Positions 34,970-45,572 of a stretch of 64,000 bases of DNA are shown in pieces. Each line of letters opens with the position of its first letter. Position 1 is the first letter of the stretch. The translations under genes and the position numbers were made by a program. The notes beneath the pieces are model-generated. The model did no database searches. It had not been told where the DNA came from and saw only the letters and a program-made list of their open reading frames with translations. This DNA comes from Microbacterium sp. LKL04 (lineage in GTDB: Bacteria > Actinomycetota > Actinomycetes > Actinomycetales > Microbacteriaceae). The stretch spans positions 1,364,001-1,428,000 of the forward strand of contig NZ_LT627736.1 of the NCBI RefSeq assembly GCF_900102005.1, read 5' to 3'.

Positions 34970-36123
34970 CGTTCGATCCCGCCGCGCACCTGCCGGATGA
35001 CCTGCTCGCGCGCATCCGCTCCCGCGCTGCCGCCGTCGACGCCGATAACCGCTTCCCGGACGAGGATCTCGCCGAGCTCCGCGACGCCGGCTACCTCGCG
35101 ATCCTCGTGCCGACCGAGCTCGGCGGGGCGGGGCTCGGGCTCCGCGAGGCATCCGTCCTGCAGCAGCGGCTCGCCGGCGCCGCTCCCGCGACGGCCCTCG
35201 CGATCAACATGCACCTCGTCTGGACCGGCGTCGCGAAGGTGATGTCGGACCGCGGCGACGACGCGCTCCGCTTCGTGCAGGAGGGCGCCGTCCGCGGCGA
35301 GGTTTTCGCGTTCGGGATCAGCGAAGCGGGCAACGACCTCGTGTTGTTCGGCAGTGACACGGATGCCGCGCCCCGCCCCGACGGCTCGTACGCCTTCACG
35401 GGCACCAAGATCTTCACCTCGCTCGCACCGGTGTGGACGCACCTGGGGCTCCACGGCCTCGACACGTCCGACCCCGACGACCCGCGACTCGTGTTCGCGT
35501 TCGTCCCTCGGAGCGACGCCGTCGTCACCCGCGACGACTGGGACACCCTCGGCATGCGCGGCACGCAGTCCCGGACGACCGAGCTGCACGGCGCCGTCGC
35601 CCCGGCGGACCGGATCGTCCGCCGGCTGCCGGTCGGGCCGAGCCCCGACCCGCTCGTCTTCGGGATCTTCAGCGCCTTCGAGATCCTGCTGGCGTCCGTA
35701 TACACGGGCATCGCGCGTCGCGCGCTCGACCTGGCCGTCGAGACCGCCCGCTCGCGCACGTCGAAGAAGACGGGTCGCACCTACAGCCAGGATCCCGACA
35801 TCCGCTGGCGGGTGGCCGACATGGCGCTCGCGTACGACGCCCTCCCGGTGCAGGTCGAGACCCTCGCCGCCGACGTCGACGGTCTCGCGGACCACGGCGC
35901 GATGTGGTTCCCGAAGCTCTCCGCGATCAAGCACCGCGCCGCGACGACGGCGAAGCAGGTCGTCGACGAGGCGATGCTCGTCGCGGGCGGGTCGTCTTTC
36001 TTCACCCGCAACGAGCTGAGCCGGCTGTACCGCGACGTGCTCGCCGGGATGTTCCACCCCTCCGACCCGGAGTCGGTTCGCAGCGCTCTCGCGAACGCGT
36101 GGCTGGGGCCGGTCGAACCGTGA
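34966..36123 (+). CDS. Acyl-CoA dehydrogenase family flavoprotein
   Basis: A 385-residue FAD enzyme. N-terminal helical domain: LAELRDAGYLAILVPTELGGAGLGL (about 30-55); beta domain: FAFGISEAGNDLVLFGS and FTGTKIFTS (about 107-150); C-terminal helical bundle from about 225. The usual catalytic Glu position of acyl-CoA dehydrogenases is not evident, so it could belong to the related flavin-dependent monooxygenase or hydroxylase branch (for example DszC-like). Co-transcribed with the hydrolase; start fixed by ATGA overlap. Confidence 0.82.
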   Translation: MTFDPAAHLPDDLLARIRSRAAAVDADNRFPDEDLAELRDAGYLAILVPTELGGAGLGLREASVLQQRLAGAAPATALAINMHLVWTGVAKVMSDRGDDALRFVQEGAVRGEVFAFGISEAGNDLVLFGSDTDAAPRPDGSYAFTGTKIFTSLAPVWTHLGLHGLDTSDPDDPRLVFAFVPRSDAVVTRDDWDTLGMRGTQSRTTELHGAVAPADRIVRRLPVGPSPDPLVFGIFSAFEILLASVYTGIARRALDLAVETARSRTSKKTGRTYSQDPDIRWRVADMALAYDALPVQVETLAADVDGLADHGAMWFPKLSAIKHRAATTAKQVVDEAMLVAGGSSFFTRNELSRLYRDVLAGMFHPSDPESVRSALANAWLGPVEP

Positions 36124-36152
36124 GTCGCCCGGGTCGCTGACGGCCACCGTGG

Positions 36153-36158
36153 CAGGAT
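36153..36158 (+). promoter_or_regulatory. -10 box of the DUF445 gene
   Basis: CAGGAT ends 7 nt before ATG 36165 (leaderless). Confidence 0.4.
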
Positions 36159-36164
36159 GGCCGA

Positions 36165-37436
36165 ATGGCCCGCATCCCGTACGACTCGCTGAGCACCGCT
36201 GACCAGCAGAGGTATCGCGGGCTCCGCACGATGAAGGCGGTCGCCCTCGGCGCCCTGCTGTTCATGGCGATCGTCTTCGTCATCGCGTTCATCCTCGAGA
36301 AGGACCTCTCGGGCTGGGGCTACGTGCGCGCGGCGGCCGAGGGCGGCATGGTCGGCGCCCTCGCGGACTGGTTCGCGGTGACGGCGCTGTTCCGGCACCC
36401 CCTCGGCATCCCGATCCCCCACACCGCGATCATCCCGCGCCGCAAGGACGAGATCGGACGCACCCTCGGCGAATTCGTCGAGACGAACTTCCTCGAGGGC
36501 GGTGTCGTCCGCCAGAAGCTCGAGTCCACCAACATCGCCCGCACCGCAGGCACGTGGCTGCAGGATCCGGCTCACGCGAAGACGGTCGCGGCCGAGGCCT
36601 CGACGATGGCCTCCGGCATCCTCACCGCCCTCAGCGACGACGAGGTGCAGGACCTCATCAGCGACCTCGCGCACGAGCACCTGCTCTCACCCTCGTGGGG
36701 TCCTTCGCTCGGCACCTGGCTGTCGCGGGTGGTGGACGCCGATGCCCACCGCGGCGCGGTCGACCTGGGCGTCGACAGCATCGCCCGCTGGCTCGACGCG
36801 AACCGCGAGGCGTTCGACGGACTCGTCTCACGACGCCTGCCGTCGTGGGTGCCGTCGGTCGCCATGCGCCTCGTCGACGACACCGTCTATCACGAGGCCA
36901 CGAAGTTCGTCGCGGCCGTGCAGCGCGACCCGGAGCACCCGGCCCGGAAGGCGCTCGACCAGTATCTCGAGCGCCTCGCCGACAACCTGCAGCACGACCC
37001 CGAGACCATCGGCCGCCTCGAGGGCGCGAAGAGCGCGGTCTTCGACAGCCCGCGCGTCCGGGCGCTCGCCGCCGACGCCTGGAACACCGCGAAGGCGGGC
37101 CTCCTGCGCTCGCTCGCCGACGAGGAGAGCCCGCTCCGCCGACGCGTCACCGCCGCCCTCGGCGACCTGGGCGACCGGCTCGCGACCGACACCGCGCTGC
37201 AGGAGCGCGTCGACAAGCGCATCGCGGACGCCGCTGTCTTCCTCGTCGACCGCTACCGCCACGACATCGCGTCGATCATCACCGACACCGTCGAGCGGTG
37301 GGACGCCGATGAGACGAGCCAGAAGATCGAGCTGCAGGTCGGCCGGGACCTGCAGTACATCCGCCTGAACGGCACGATCGTCGGCGCCCTCGCGGGACTC
37401 GCGATCTTCACCGTCGCCCACCTGCTGCTGCCCTGA
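36165..37436 (+). CDS. DUF445 membrane protein
   Basis: A 423-residue protein of the DUF445 (YjiN-like) family: a membrane segment at about 23-43, the signature AAAEGGMVGALADWFAVTALFRHPLGIPIPHTAIIPRRKDEIG (about 53-95), a long helical cytoplasmic middle and a C-terminal membrane segment (GTIVGALAGLAIFTVAHLLL). The family has no settled function. It is followed 2 bp later by the arginase-family gene and may share its transcript. Confidence 0.88.
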   Translation: MARIPYDSLSTADQQRYRGLRTMKAVALGALLFMAIVFVIAFILEKDLSGWGYVRAAAEGGMVGALADWFAVTALFRHPLGIPIPHTAIIPRRKDEIGRTLGEFVETNFLEGGVVRQKLESTNIARTAGTWLQDPAHAKTVAAEASTMASGILTALSDDEVQDLISDLAHEHLLSPSWGPSLGTWLSRVVDADAHRGAVDLGVDSIARWLDANREAFDGLVSRRLPSWVPSVAMRLVDDTVYHEATKFVAAVQRDPEHPARKALDQYLERLADNLQHDPETIGRLEGAKSAVFDSPRVRALAADAWNTAKAGLLRSLADEESPLRRRVTAALGDLGDRLATDTALQERVDKRIADAAVFLVDRYRHDIASIITDTVERWDADETSQKIELQVGRDLQYIRLNGTIVGALAGLAIFTVAHLLLP

Positions 37437-37438
37437 CC

Positions 37439-38317
37439 ATGGCGCTCTCCGTTGATCCGCTCTGGCCGCGCGCCGGCGACTGGCCCGCACCGAAGGGACG
37501 AGTGGATGCCGCGATCCTCGGCCTCCCTGCCTTCCGCACGTCGCTGTCGCCCACCGGTGCGCACGCGACGCCGACCGCGGTCCGCGAGGCGTTGCGCCGG
37601 TTCAGCCCGACGCTGCTCGGCCCTCCCCCGGTCGACCTGAACGACGCGCTCCGGATCGCGGATGCCGGTGACGTCGACGACCCCGACGGGCCCGAAGGCG
37701 AGGCCCGGGTGCGCGAGCGGGTCCGCGCACTGCGTGCCGACGCGGGCCTCGTGATCGCGCTCGGCGGCGACAACTCGGTGACGTATGCGACCGCGCAGGG
37801 CGCGGACGTCTCGGGCCTCATCACCCTCGACGCGCACTTCGACCTGCGCGACGGCGTCTCCAACGGCTCCCCTGTCCGCCGCCTCGTCGAGGACGGTCTC
37901 GACCCCCGTCGGATCGTTCAGATCGGGATCGCCGACTTCGCCAACTCCGTCGCGTACGCGCAGCGCGCCGCGGACCTCGGCATCACCGTCATCACGCTCG
38001 ACGAGGTCCGCCGCCGCGGCGCCGAGGACGTCATGATCCAGGCTCTGGCCGTCGCCGGAGCCGCGGGCGACGTGCACCTCGACATCGATGTGGACGTGTG
38101 CGACCGCTCCGTCGCGCCGGGGTGCCCGGCATCCGTCCCCGGCGGACTCGAGGCGTGGGAGCTCCGCGCCCTCGTTCGCGCGGCGACCGGCGACCGGCGC
38201 ATCGTGAGCGCCGACGTCGTCGAGGTCGACGCGACGGCGGATGCCGCAGACGGCCGCACCGTCAGACTCGCCGCGCTCTGCGTCCTCGAACTCCTCGCCG
38301 GAAGGGCACTCGCATGA
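37439..38317 (+). CDS. hutG: Arginase-family hydrolase, probable formimidoylglutamase
   Basis: A 292-residue ureohydrolase-fold enzyme. Metal-binding motifs: LGGDNSV (109-115), where the usual His ligand of GGDHS is Asn112; TLDAHFDLRD (Asp131, His133, Asp135); and DIDVDVCDRS near residue 220. Its closeness to hutHUI suggests hydrolysis of formimidoylglutamate to glutamate and formamide, the last step of histidine breakdown, and the class lacks an obvious guanidino-specific motif. It could also be an agmatinase-like enzyme. It is convergent with, not in, the hut operon. Confidence 0.72.
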   Translation: MALSVDPLWPRAGDWPAPKGRVDAAILGLPAFRTSLSPTGAHATPTAVREALRRFSPTLLGPPPVDLNDALRIADAGDVDDPDGPEGEARVRERVRALRADAGLVIALGGDNSVTYATAQGADVSGLITLDAHFDLRDGVSNGSPVRRLVEDGLDPRRIVQIGIADFANSVAYAQRAADLGITVITLDEVRRRGAEDVMIQALAVAGAAGDVHLDIDVDVCDRSVAPGCPASVPGGLEAWELRALVRAATGDRRIVSADVVEVDATADAADGRTVRLAALCVLELLAGRALA

Positions 38318-38796
38318 TCACCCTCATCCTCGTCCGTCACGCAAAGAGCGACTGGGGCACCGGCCAGGACGACCACGAACGCCCGCTGAACGACCGCGGC
38401 AGGCGGGACGCGCCCGTGATGGCGCGACGCCTCGCCGCGACCGGCGTACGCCCCGCGCGCATCCTGTCGTCGACGGCCGTGCGGGCCCGGACGACGGCGC
38501 AGGCCTTCGCCGGCGCGCTCGGACTCGAGGTCGAGACCGATGAGGGCTTGTACGGTGCTCCCGGGTCGCGTCTGCTCGCGACGGCCGCGGCGAGCGGCGT
38601 GACCGATGTCCTCGTCGTCGCCCACGATCCAGGGATGACGGTGCTCGCCGAGCAGCTGTCGGACGGCGGCATCGGCGAGATGCCGACGTGCGCGGTGGCC
38701 ACGTTCACCTGGGACACGGACGACTGGGACGTCGCGACGTCCGTGCCGCCGGCTCGGTGGAGCGTCGACACCCCGCGGGACGTCAGCGCGGACTGA
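38314..38796 (+). CDS. SixA-like histidine phosphatase
   Basis: A 160-residue phosphoglycerate-mutase-fold protein with catalytic RHA at the N-terminus ([12 protein letters not shown]), the second Arg in [14 protein letters not shown], and the second His in LVVAHDPGM. The short length and RHAKS motif fit the SixA group, which dephosphorylates phosphohistidine or small phosphates. The ATG overlaps the upstream stop (ATGA, 38314-38317), and the 3' end overlaps the convergent hutI gene by 14 bp. Confidence 0.87.
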   Translation: MITLILVRHAKSDWGTGQDDHERPLNDRGRRDAPVMARRLAATGVRPARILSSTAVRARTTAQAFAGALGLEVETDEGLYGAPGSRLLATAAASGVTDVLVVAHDPGMTVLAEQLSDGGIGEMPTCAVATFTWDTDDWDVATSVPPARWSVDTPRDVSAD

Positions 38797-40015
38797 GCTC
38801 CTCGACGCCGCGGTAGACGCGGCGCACGAGCGGCACGCCCGGCCGATAGGCGAGGTGGCGCCTGCTCGGCGCGTCGAGCACGACCAGATCGGCACGCGCA
38901 CCCGGGCCGAGGTGACCGACGTCGCCGCGGCGCAGGGCACGCGCTCCCCCGGCCGTCGCCGCCCACACCGCCTCACCGACGGTCATCGCCATCTCGCGCA
39001 CCGCGAGGGCGATCATTAGCGGCATCGAGCTCGTGAAGCTCGACCCGGGGTTGCAGTCGCTCGCGAGCGCCACGGTCACACCGGCGTCGATGAGCCGGCG
39101 CGCGTCGGGGTACGGCTGCCGCGTCGAGAACTCGACACCCGGCAGGAGGGTCGCGACGGTATCGGATCCCGCGAGCGCCGCGATGTCGGCATCCGTCAGG
39201 TGGGTGCAGTGGTCGACGGATGCCGCACCCAGCCGCACCGCCAGCTGCACGCCAGGCCCCTCGCCGAGCTGATTGCCGTGCACGCGGACGCCGAGCCCGG
39301 CATCCGCTCCCGCGCGGAGGATGCGCTCGCTCTCGGCCTCGGTGAAGGCGCCGCGCTCGCAGAACACGTCGACCCAGCGCACGTACGGCCTGGCGGCGGC
39401 GAGCATGCCGTCGCACACGAGGTCGACGTACGCCGCACGGTCCGCCCCCTCGGGCACGACGTGCGCGCCGAGGTAGGTCACCTCGTCGGTGACCTCGGCC
39501 GCGAGTCGCGCGAGCCGCGCCTCGCCGTCGACGGTGAGGTCGTAGCCCGTCTTGACCTCGAACGTCGTCGTCCCCTGCGCGTGCAGTTCGGCGACGAGCG
39601 CGGCGAGTCGAGCGCGCAGCTCGTCGTCCGTCGCCGCACGTGTCGCCGCGACGGTGCGACGGATGCCGCCCGCGGCATACGGCACGCCGGTCATCCGCGC
39701 CTCGAATTCATCCGCGCGGTCGCCGGCGAACACGAGGTGCGTGTGACTGTCGACGAAGCCCGGGATCACGGCGTGGCCGCCGAGGTCGACGCGCGCGACC
39801 TCAGCCTCTGACCGCGAGACTGCAGCGGCAGGCCGAGACGTCGGCAGCAGACCGCTGTCTCGGCGCGCGATTGCAGTCTCGGCGTCAGTGGCCGCACCCG
39901 ACCACGCGACCCGGCCCCCGTCGACGAGGAGGGCGGCGTCGGCGATCGTCGCGGTGGGGGCCGCGGCATCCGCGTTCGTCGTCAGTTCGGCGATGCCGGT
40001 GAACAGCGTCGCCAC
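38783..40015 (-). CDS. hutI: Imidazolonepropionase HutI
   Basis: A 410-residue amidohydrolase that opens 4-imidazolone-5-propionate to formimidoylglutamate, the third step of histidine catabolism. Metal ligands are in [20 protein letters not shown] (about 89-108), with [19 protein letters not shown] and [10 protein letters not shown] later. Between WSGAATDA and [11 protein letters not shown] the protein has about 25 residues more than usual; this stretch is encoded by a palindromic element (39809-39887). The gene ends the hutHUI operon and starts 1 bp after hutU. Confidence 0.95.
   Translation of the reverse strand: MATLFTGIAELTTNADAAAPTATIADAALLVDGGRVAWSGAATDAETAIARRDSGLLPTSRPAAAVSRSEAEVARVDLGGHAVIPGFVDSHTHLVFAGDRADEFEARMTGVPYAAGGIRRTVAATRAATDDELRARLAALVAELHAQGTTTFEVKTGYDLTVDGEARLARLAAEVTDEVTYLGAHVVPEGADRAAYVDLVCDGMLAAARPYVRWVDVFCERGAFTEAESERILRAGADAGLGVRVHGNQLGEGPGVQLAVRLGAASVDHCTHLTDADIAALAGSDTVATLLPGVEFSTRQPYPDARRLIDAGVTVALASDCNPGSSFTSSMPLMIALAVREMAMTVGEAVWAATAGGARALRRGDVGHLGPGARADLVVLDAPSRRHLAYRPGVPLVRRVYRGVEELSPR
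39809..39887. repeat. Nested palindromic element inserted in frame in hutI
   Basis: Outer arms TGACCGCGAGACTGCA (39809-39824) and 39872-39887 match as an inverted repeat at 14 of 16 positions; inner arms GCCGAGAC (39832-39839) and GTCTCGGC (39857-39864) are perfect. The word CGAGAC occurs four times, twice on each strand. The element encodes hutI residues 43-69, a low-complexity stretch outside the conserved fold. It resembles REP-like or protein-coding palindromic elements of other bacteria, but I know no named family that matches. Confidence 0.6.
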
Positions 40016-40016
40016 G

Positions 40017-41677
<1,661 letters not shown>

Positions 41678-41681
<4 letters not shown>

Positions 41682-43318
41682 GCCGGTGCTCCTTCGGACG
41701 GCGGGACGCTCGGGCGGGGATCTGCGCCCGGGCGGAGGGATTCGGGGTGGTTCGTCCTTGCGGCGGCGGATGTCCGCTCCGCGGCGGGTCCGAACGCGGT
41801 GCGGGCGACCTCGCCCGAGACGACGAGCTGCGTCGCGGCCTCGATGTCCGGGGCGACGAAGCGGTCGGGCCCGGGCCCCGCGACGACCGTGCGGACGAGG
41901 TCACGGACGGCCCCGGTGACCGGCGCAGGCTGCAGCGGGGCGCGCAGGTCGAGGGCGCGGCATCCCGTCACCACCTCGATCGCGAGCACGCGGGCGAGGC
42001 CGTCGATCGCGCGGCGGAGCTTGCGGGCGGCGGCCCACCCCATCGAGACGTGGTCCTCCTGCATGGCCGACGACGGGATCGAGTCGACGGATGCCGGCAC
42101 CGCGAGTCGCTTGAGCTCCGAGACGATGCCCGCCGCGGCGTACTGCGCGATCATCAGGCCGCTGTCGACGCCGACCTCGTCGGCGAGGAACGGCGGCAGC
42201 CCGTTGCTGCGCGTACGGTCGAGCGCCCGGTCAGTGCGGCGCTCGGAGATCGAGGCGACGTCGGCCACGGCGATCGCGAGGAAGTCGAGGACGTACGCGA
42301 CCGGCGCTCCGTGGAAGTTGCCGTTCGACTCGACGCGACCGTCGGGCGTGACGACGGGGTTGTCGACGGCCGAAGCCAGCTCGCGCTCGGCGACCATCCG
42401 GGCGTGGTCGAGGGTGTCGCGCGCGGCGCCGTGCACCTGCGGCGAGCAGCGGAGCGAGTAGGCGTCCTGCACGCGGGTGCAGACGGCCGGATCGCGGTGG
42501 CTCGCGACGATCGGCGAGTCGGCGAGCGCGTGGCGCAGGTTCGCGGCCGACACGGCCTGCCCCGACTGCGGGCGGAGTGCCATGAGGTCCGCGGCGAAGA
42601 CGGCGTCGGTGCCGAGCTGACTCTCGACCGACAGGGCGGCGGCCAGGTCGGCGGTCGCCAGCAGGGTGTCGAGGTCGGCGAGGGCGAGCGACAGCATCCC
42701 GAGCATGCCGTCGGTGCCGTTGATGAGGGCGAGCCCCTCCTTCTCCTCGAGGACGAGGGGACGGATGCCGCTGGCCGCGAGCGCCTCGGCGGCGTCAACC
42801 TTCGTGCCGTCCGCCGTGCGGACCGGCCCCTCGCCGAGCGCGGCGAGCGCGATGTGCGAGAGCGGGGCGAGATCGCCGGAGCAGCCGAGCGAGCCGTACT
42901 CGTGCACGATCGGGGTGATCCCGGCGTTGAGCATCGCGGCGTACGTCTCGACGACCACGGGGCGGACGCCGGTGCGGCCGGTCGCGAGGGTCTGCAGGCG
43001 CAGCAGGTGCAGGGCGCGGACCACCTCGCGCTCGACCTCGGGTCCGGTCCCGGCGGCGTGCGAGCGGATGAGGCTCGCCTGCAGCTGGCGGCGCCGGTCG
43101 GTCGCGATGAACGTCGTCGCGAGCGCGCCGAAGCCGGTCGAGATGCCGTAGTGCGGGTGGGGATCGTCGGCGAGCCGCTCGATGAGCGCGCGGGTCTCGG
43201 CGGTGCGGGCGAGCGCCGCGTCCGAGACGACGACGTGCGCGTCGTGGCGGGCGACGGCGACGACCTCGGCGGGGGTGAGCGGGGCGTCCGCGAGGACGAC
43301 GGCGGTGAGGACGGGCAT
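41678..43318 (-). CDS. hutH: Histidine ammonia-lyase HutH
   Basis: A 546-residue lyase that removes ammonia from L-histidine to give urocanate. The MIO-forming tripeptide, normally Ala-Ser-Gly, is Cys146-Ser147-Gly148 ([15 protein letters not shown]). [11 protein letters not shown] (about 57-67) supplies the catalytic Tyr, and [11 protein letters not shown] and [12 protein letters not shown] are typical later motifs. ATG 43318 is chosen because TGGAAT lies 7 nt upstream and a longer in-frame reading would run into the divergent IclR gene. First gene of hutHUI. Confidence 0.95.
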
Positions 43319-43324
43319 GCGTCG

Positions 43325-43330
43325 ATTCCA
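43325..43330 (-). promoter_or_regulatory. -10 box of the hutHUI operon
   Basis: TGGAAT on the minus strand (4 of 6 to TATAAT) ends 7 nt from ATG 43318 (leaderless). Confidence 0.4.
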
Positions 43331-43364
43331 GCGCGCGGCGACGGTCCGCGGGAGGCGGACGTGG

Positions 43365-43370
43365 CATCCT
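43365..43370 (+). promoter_or_regulatory. -10 box of the IclR regulator
   Basis: CATCCT ends 7 nt before GTG 43377, preferred over GTG 43371 two codons earlier. Confidence 0.4.
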
Positions 43371-43376
43371 GTGTCT

Positions 43377-44192
43377 GTGATCCCAGACAAGCCGCGGGCG
43401 CCGATCCCAGACAAGCCGCAGGCGCCGGCCCCCGACAGGCCCAAGGTCCCCGCGGCGGATCAGACGCTCCGCATCCTGAGCTTCCTTGCGCACCAGCGCG
43501 GGCCCGTCGCGGCGCAGACGATCGCGACGCACCTCGAGCTGCCTCGATCGACGGTGTACCACCTGCTCGCGGCGATGGCGGCGCACGGGTTCGTCGTGCA
43601 CCTCGACGGCGACCGCCGCTGGGGACTCGGTACCGCCGCGTTCGAGCTCGCCGGCGGCTACGCGCGGCAGGAGCCGCTCGCACGGCTGGGACGCCCCATC
43701 GTCGCGCAACTCGCCGACCGCGCCGGCGAAAGCGCGCACCTCGCCGTCATGACCGGGCGCGACGTCCTGTACATCGTCGAGGAACGAGCCCCGCGACGCC
43801 CCGCCCTCATCACCGACGTCGGCGTGCGGCTGCCGGCGCACCTGACGGCGACCGGCCGCGCGATGCTCGCCGCACTCCCCCGCGAGCAGGTCCGCGCATT
43901 GTTCCCCGACGCGGCATCCCTCTCTGTGCAGCGCACCGGCCGCGGGCCCGCTCGGCCCGGCGAGCTGCGGGAACTCCTCCGGCAGGCCCGCGCCGACGGT
44001 CATGCGACCGAGGACGGCGAGGTGACGCTGGGCTTCCGCTCCGTCGGCGTCGCCGTCCGCGACCACGCCGACTGGCCGGCCGCCGCGATCGCCGTCACCT
44101 GGCCGGACGGCTCGCCCGCCGACCCCGACCGCCTCGCCGCGCTCGCGAAGGACGCGGCGGCCGAACTCTCCCGCCGCATCGGCCGGCGATAG
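43377..44192 (+). CDS. IclR family transcriptional regulator, likely of the hut operon
   Basis: A 271-residue regulator divergent from hutH (58 bp between starts), so it most likely controls hutHUI. The N-terminus is unusual: three copies of an eight-residue repeat (IPDKPRAP, IPDKPQAP, APDRPKVP). The IclR winged helix follows (TLRILSFLAHQRGPVAAQTIATHLELPRSTVYHLLAAMAAHGFV, about 28-72), then the GAF-like effector domain (LTATGRAMLAALP; VRDHADWPAAAIAVTWP). IclR proteins of hut loci in Actinobacteria are usually repressors released by an imidazole intermediate; here that is an inference. Confidence 0.88.
   Translation: MIPDKPRAPIPDKPQAPAPDRPKVPAADQTLRILSFLAHQRGPVAAQTIATHLELPRSTVYHLLAAMAAHGFVVHLDGDRRWGLGTAAFELAGGYARQEPLARLGRPIVAQLADRAGESAHLAVMTGRDVLYIVEERAPRRPALITDVGVRLPAHLTATGRAMLAALPREQVRALFPDAASLSVQRTGRGPARPGELRELLRQARADGHATEDGEVTLGFRSVGVAVRDHADWPAAAIAVTWPDGSPADPDRLAALAKDAAAELSRRIGRR
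43379..43450 (+). repeat. Tandem 24-bp repeat at the start of the IclR gene
   Basis: Unit 1 (43379-43402) and unit 2 (43403-43426) differ by a single base; unit 3 (43427-43450) is degenerate. The units encode the eight-residue repeat at the IclR N-terminus and lie next to the divergent hut promoter. Confidence 0.85.
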
Positions 44193-44501
44193 CCACATGG
44201 ACGCGGCACCAACCTCGGAGATTCCGTCGTTCGCGGTGCGAAAAGGCGGGTTCCCGCCCGCAACGACCGAGAACTCCGCGGTTGTTGCCCGGCGCCTCGC
44301 GCAGGCGCGCGTGGGTCCACTCCTCGCAACCCGGGCTCCTGGCGGCGGCACCGGCCCGATACCCGGCGGACTAACAGCGGAGATACCCGCCGACGCGCCG
44401 AGGGCGACGCCGACACCCACGGCGTGTCGCGCGGATGTCCGCGGCAGGCACAGCGCTGGAGGCAGCACGAGCTTCGGCCGACAACCGCGCCCCGGCCTCC
44501 T
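44193..44501. other. 309-bp intergenic region between IclR and LacI genes (convergent)
   Basis: No gene is supported. It starts with the structured element at 44211-44283; the rest (44284-44501) is GC-rich with no clear coding pattern or motif. An in-frame reading from 44197 exists but lacks a Shine-Dalgarno and runs over the antisense LacI gene. Confidence 0.6.
44211..44283. repeat. Compound inverted repeat (possible structured RNA or palindromic element)
   Basis: The outer arms (44211-44236 and 44259-44283) are an imperfect inverted repeat sharing blocks AACGAC, CTCCG and GGTT in order; inside lies a perfect GGCGGG-TT-CCCGCC hairpin (44245-44258). It could terminate the IclR message, but it is longer and more elaborate than the other terminators here. 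Confidence 0.5.
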
Positions 44502-45509
44502 TCAGCGCACGACGAGGCGCGGCTGCACGAGGACGTGCCCCTCACCCTCGCCCGCGGCGCGTCGTTCGATGCGGGCGCCGCCGGCCATCAGCAGGTCGAG
44601 GGCGCCGGCGGCGACGAGCTCAGGCAGCTGCTCGACGCTCGCGAGCCCCAGGGCCTCGGCCGCGGGGGTGTTGTCGAAGCCGATGATCGCGAGGTCCGGG
44701 CGCTGCGCCGCGACCGCCGCCACGTGGGCTCCGACGGCGAGGGTGTCGCTCGCGCAGACGACGGCGTCGACCTCGGTCGTCGCGAGCAGATCGCGGACCC
44801 GCTCGCGCGCGTCGGCGACCCGCTCCTCGACCGACAGGCGCAGATCCGGGCGGGCACCGGCATCCGTCATCGCGTCGCGCCACCCGCGCTCGCGGTCGTC
44901 TCCCGTCGGCGATCCTGCGGGCCAGCCGAGGAACGCGACTCGCGGGCCGACGGTCAGCGCGTGCTCGGTGGCGGCCCGCGTGCCCGATGCGCCGTCGACG
45001 TCGACCCACAGGTGCGCGGACTCGTCGGGTGAGGCGGCATCCCACGGCCTGCCGAACGACACGAAGGGCACACCGCGCTCGGTGAGCCAGGCGATCCGCC
45101 GGTCGTCGTACCGGGTGCCCGTGACGACGACGGCCTCGACGTCGCCGGCGTGGACGAGGTCGGACATCCGCCGGATCTCCTCGTCCTGATCGGATGCCGC
45201 ATACACGAGCACGCGCAGTCCTCGGTCGCCGGCGCTCTCGGTGAGCGCGTGGACGAACCGGTCGAGCACAACGCCGGAGATTCCACCGGCGTACGGATCG
45301 AGGTGGATGCCGATGGTCGCGCTCCGCTGCGTGCGGAGCCGCCGCGCGGAGGCGTGCGGTGAGTAGCCGAGGCGCGAGATCGCCTCCTGCACGCGTTCGC
45401 GTGTCGCGGTCTTCACGATGGCGGGCGAGTTGAGGACGTTGCTGACGGTCTGACGCGACACACCGGCCGCCGTGGCGACGTCCTCGATCGTTATCGACTT
45501 TTCACTCAT
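44502..45509 (-). CDS. LacI family transcriptional regulator of the debranching/ABC operon
   Basis: A 335-residue repressor. The headpiece ITIEDVATAAGVSRQTVSNVLNSP (about 6-29) and hinge SARRLRTQ precede the sugar-binding domain (IGIHLDPYAGGISGVVLDRF; AVVCASDTLAVGAHVAAV; IIGFDNTPAAEALGLASVEQ). It is divergent from the transporter operon at 45647, and an operator-like palindrome with a central CG lies at 45573-45586. ATG 45509 is chosen as the family-typical N-terminus; the longer frame lacks support. Confidence 0.91.
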   Translation of the reverse strand: MSEKSITIEDVATAAGVSRQTVSNVLNSPAIVKTATRERVQEAISRLGYSPHASARRLRTQRSATIGIHLDPYAGGISGVVLDRFVHALTESAGDRGLRVLVYAASDQDEEIRRMSDLVHAGDVEAVVVTGTRYDDRRIAWLTERGVPFVSFGRPWDAASPDESAHLWVDVDGASGTRAATEHALTVGPRVAFLGWPAGSPTGDDRERGWRDAMTDAGARPDLRLSVEERVADARERVRDLLATTEVDAVVCASDTLAVGAHVAAVAAQRPDLAIIGFDNTPAAEALGLASVEQLPELVAAGALDLLMAGGARIERRAAGEGEGHVLVQPRLVVR

Positions 45510-45526
45510 CGACGCATCCCGCCCCC

Positions 45527-45556
45527 TTGACAGTGATGGGACCACCCTCTTACGTT
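45527..45556 (+). promoter_or_regulatory. Predicted promoter of the 45647-50841 operon
   Basis: Perfect -35 TTGACA (45527-45532), 18-nt spacer, then TACGTT (45551-45556), a TAnnnT -10. The operator at 45573 begins 17 nt downstream. Confidence 0.6.
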
Positions 45557-45572
45557 GGTCAGCATTCCACAA

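Noticed and set aside
43379-43450. CRISPR-like or transposon repeat
   Set aside because: Units are directly adjacent with no spacers and are translated in frame as a peptide repeat.
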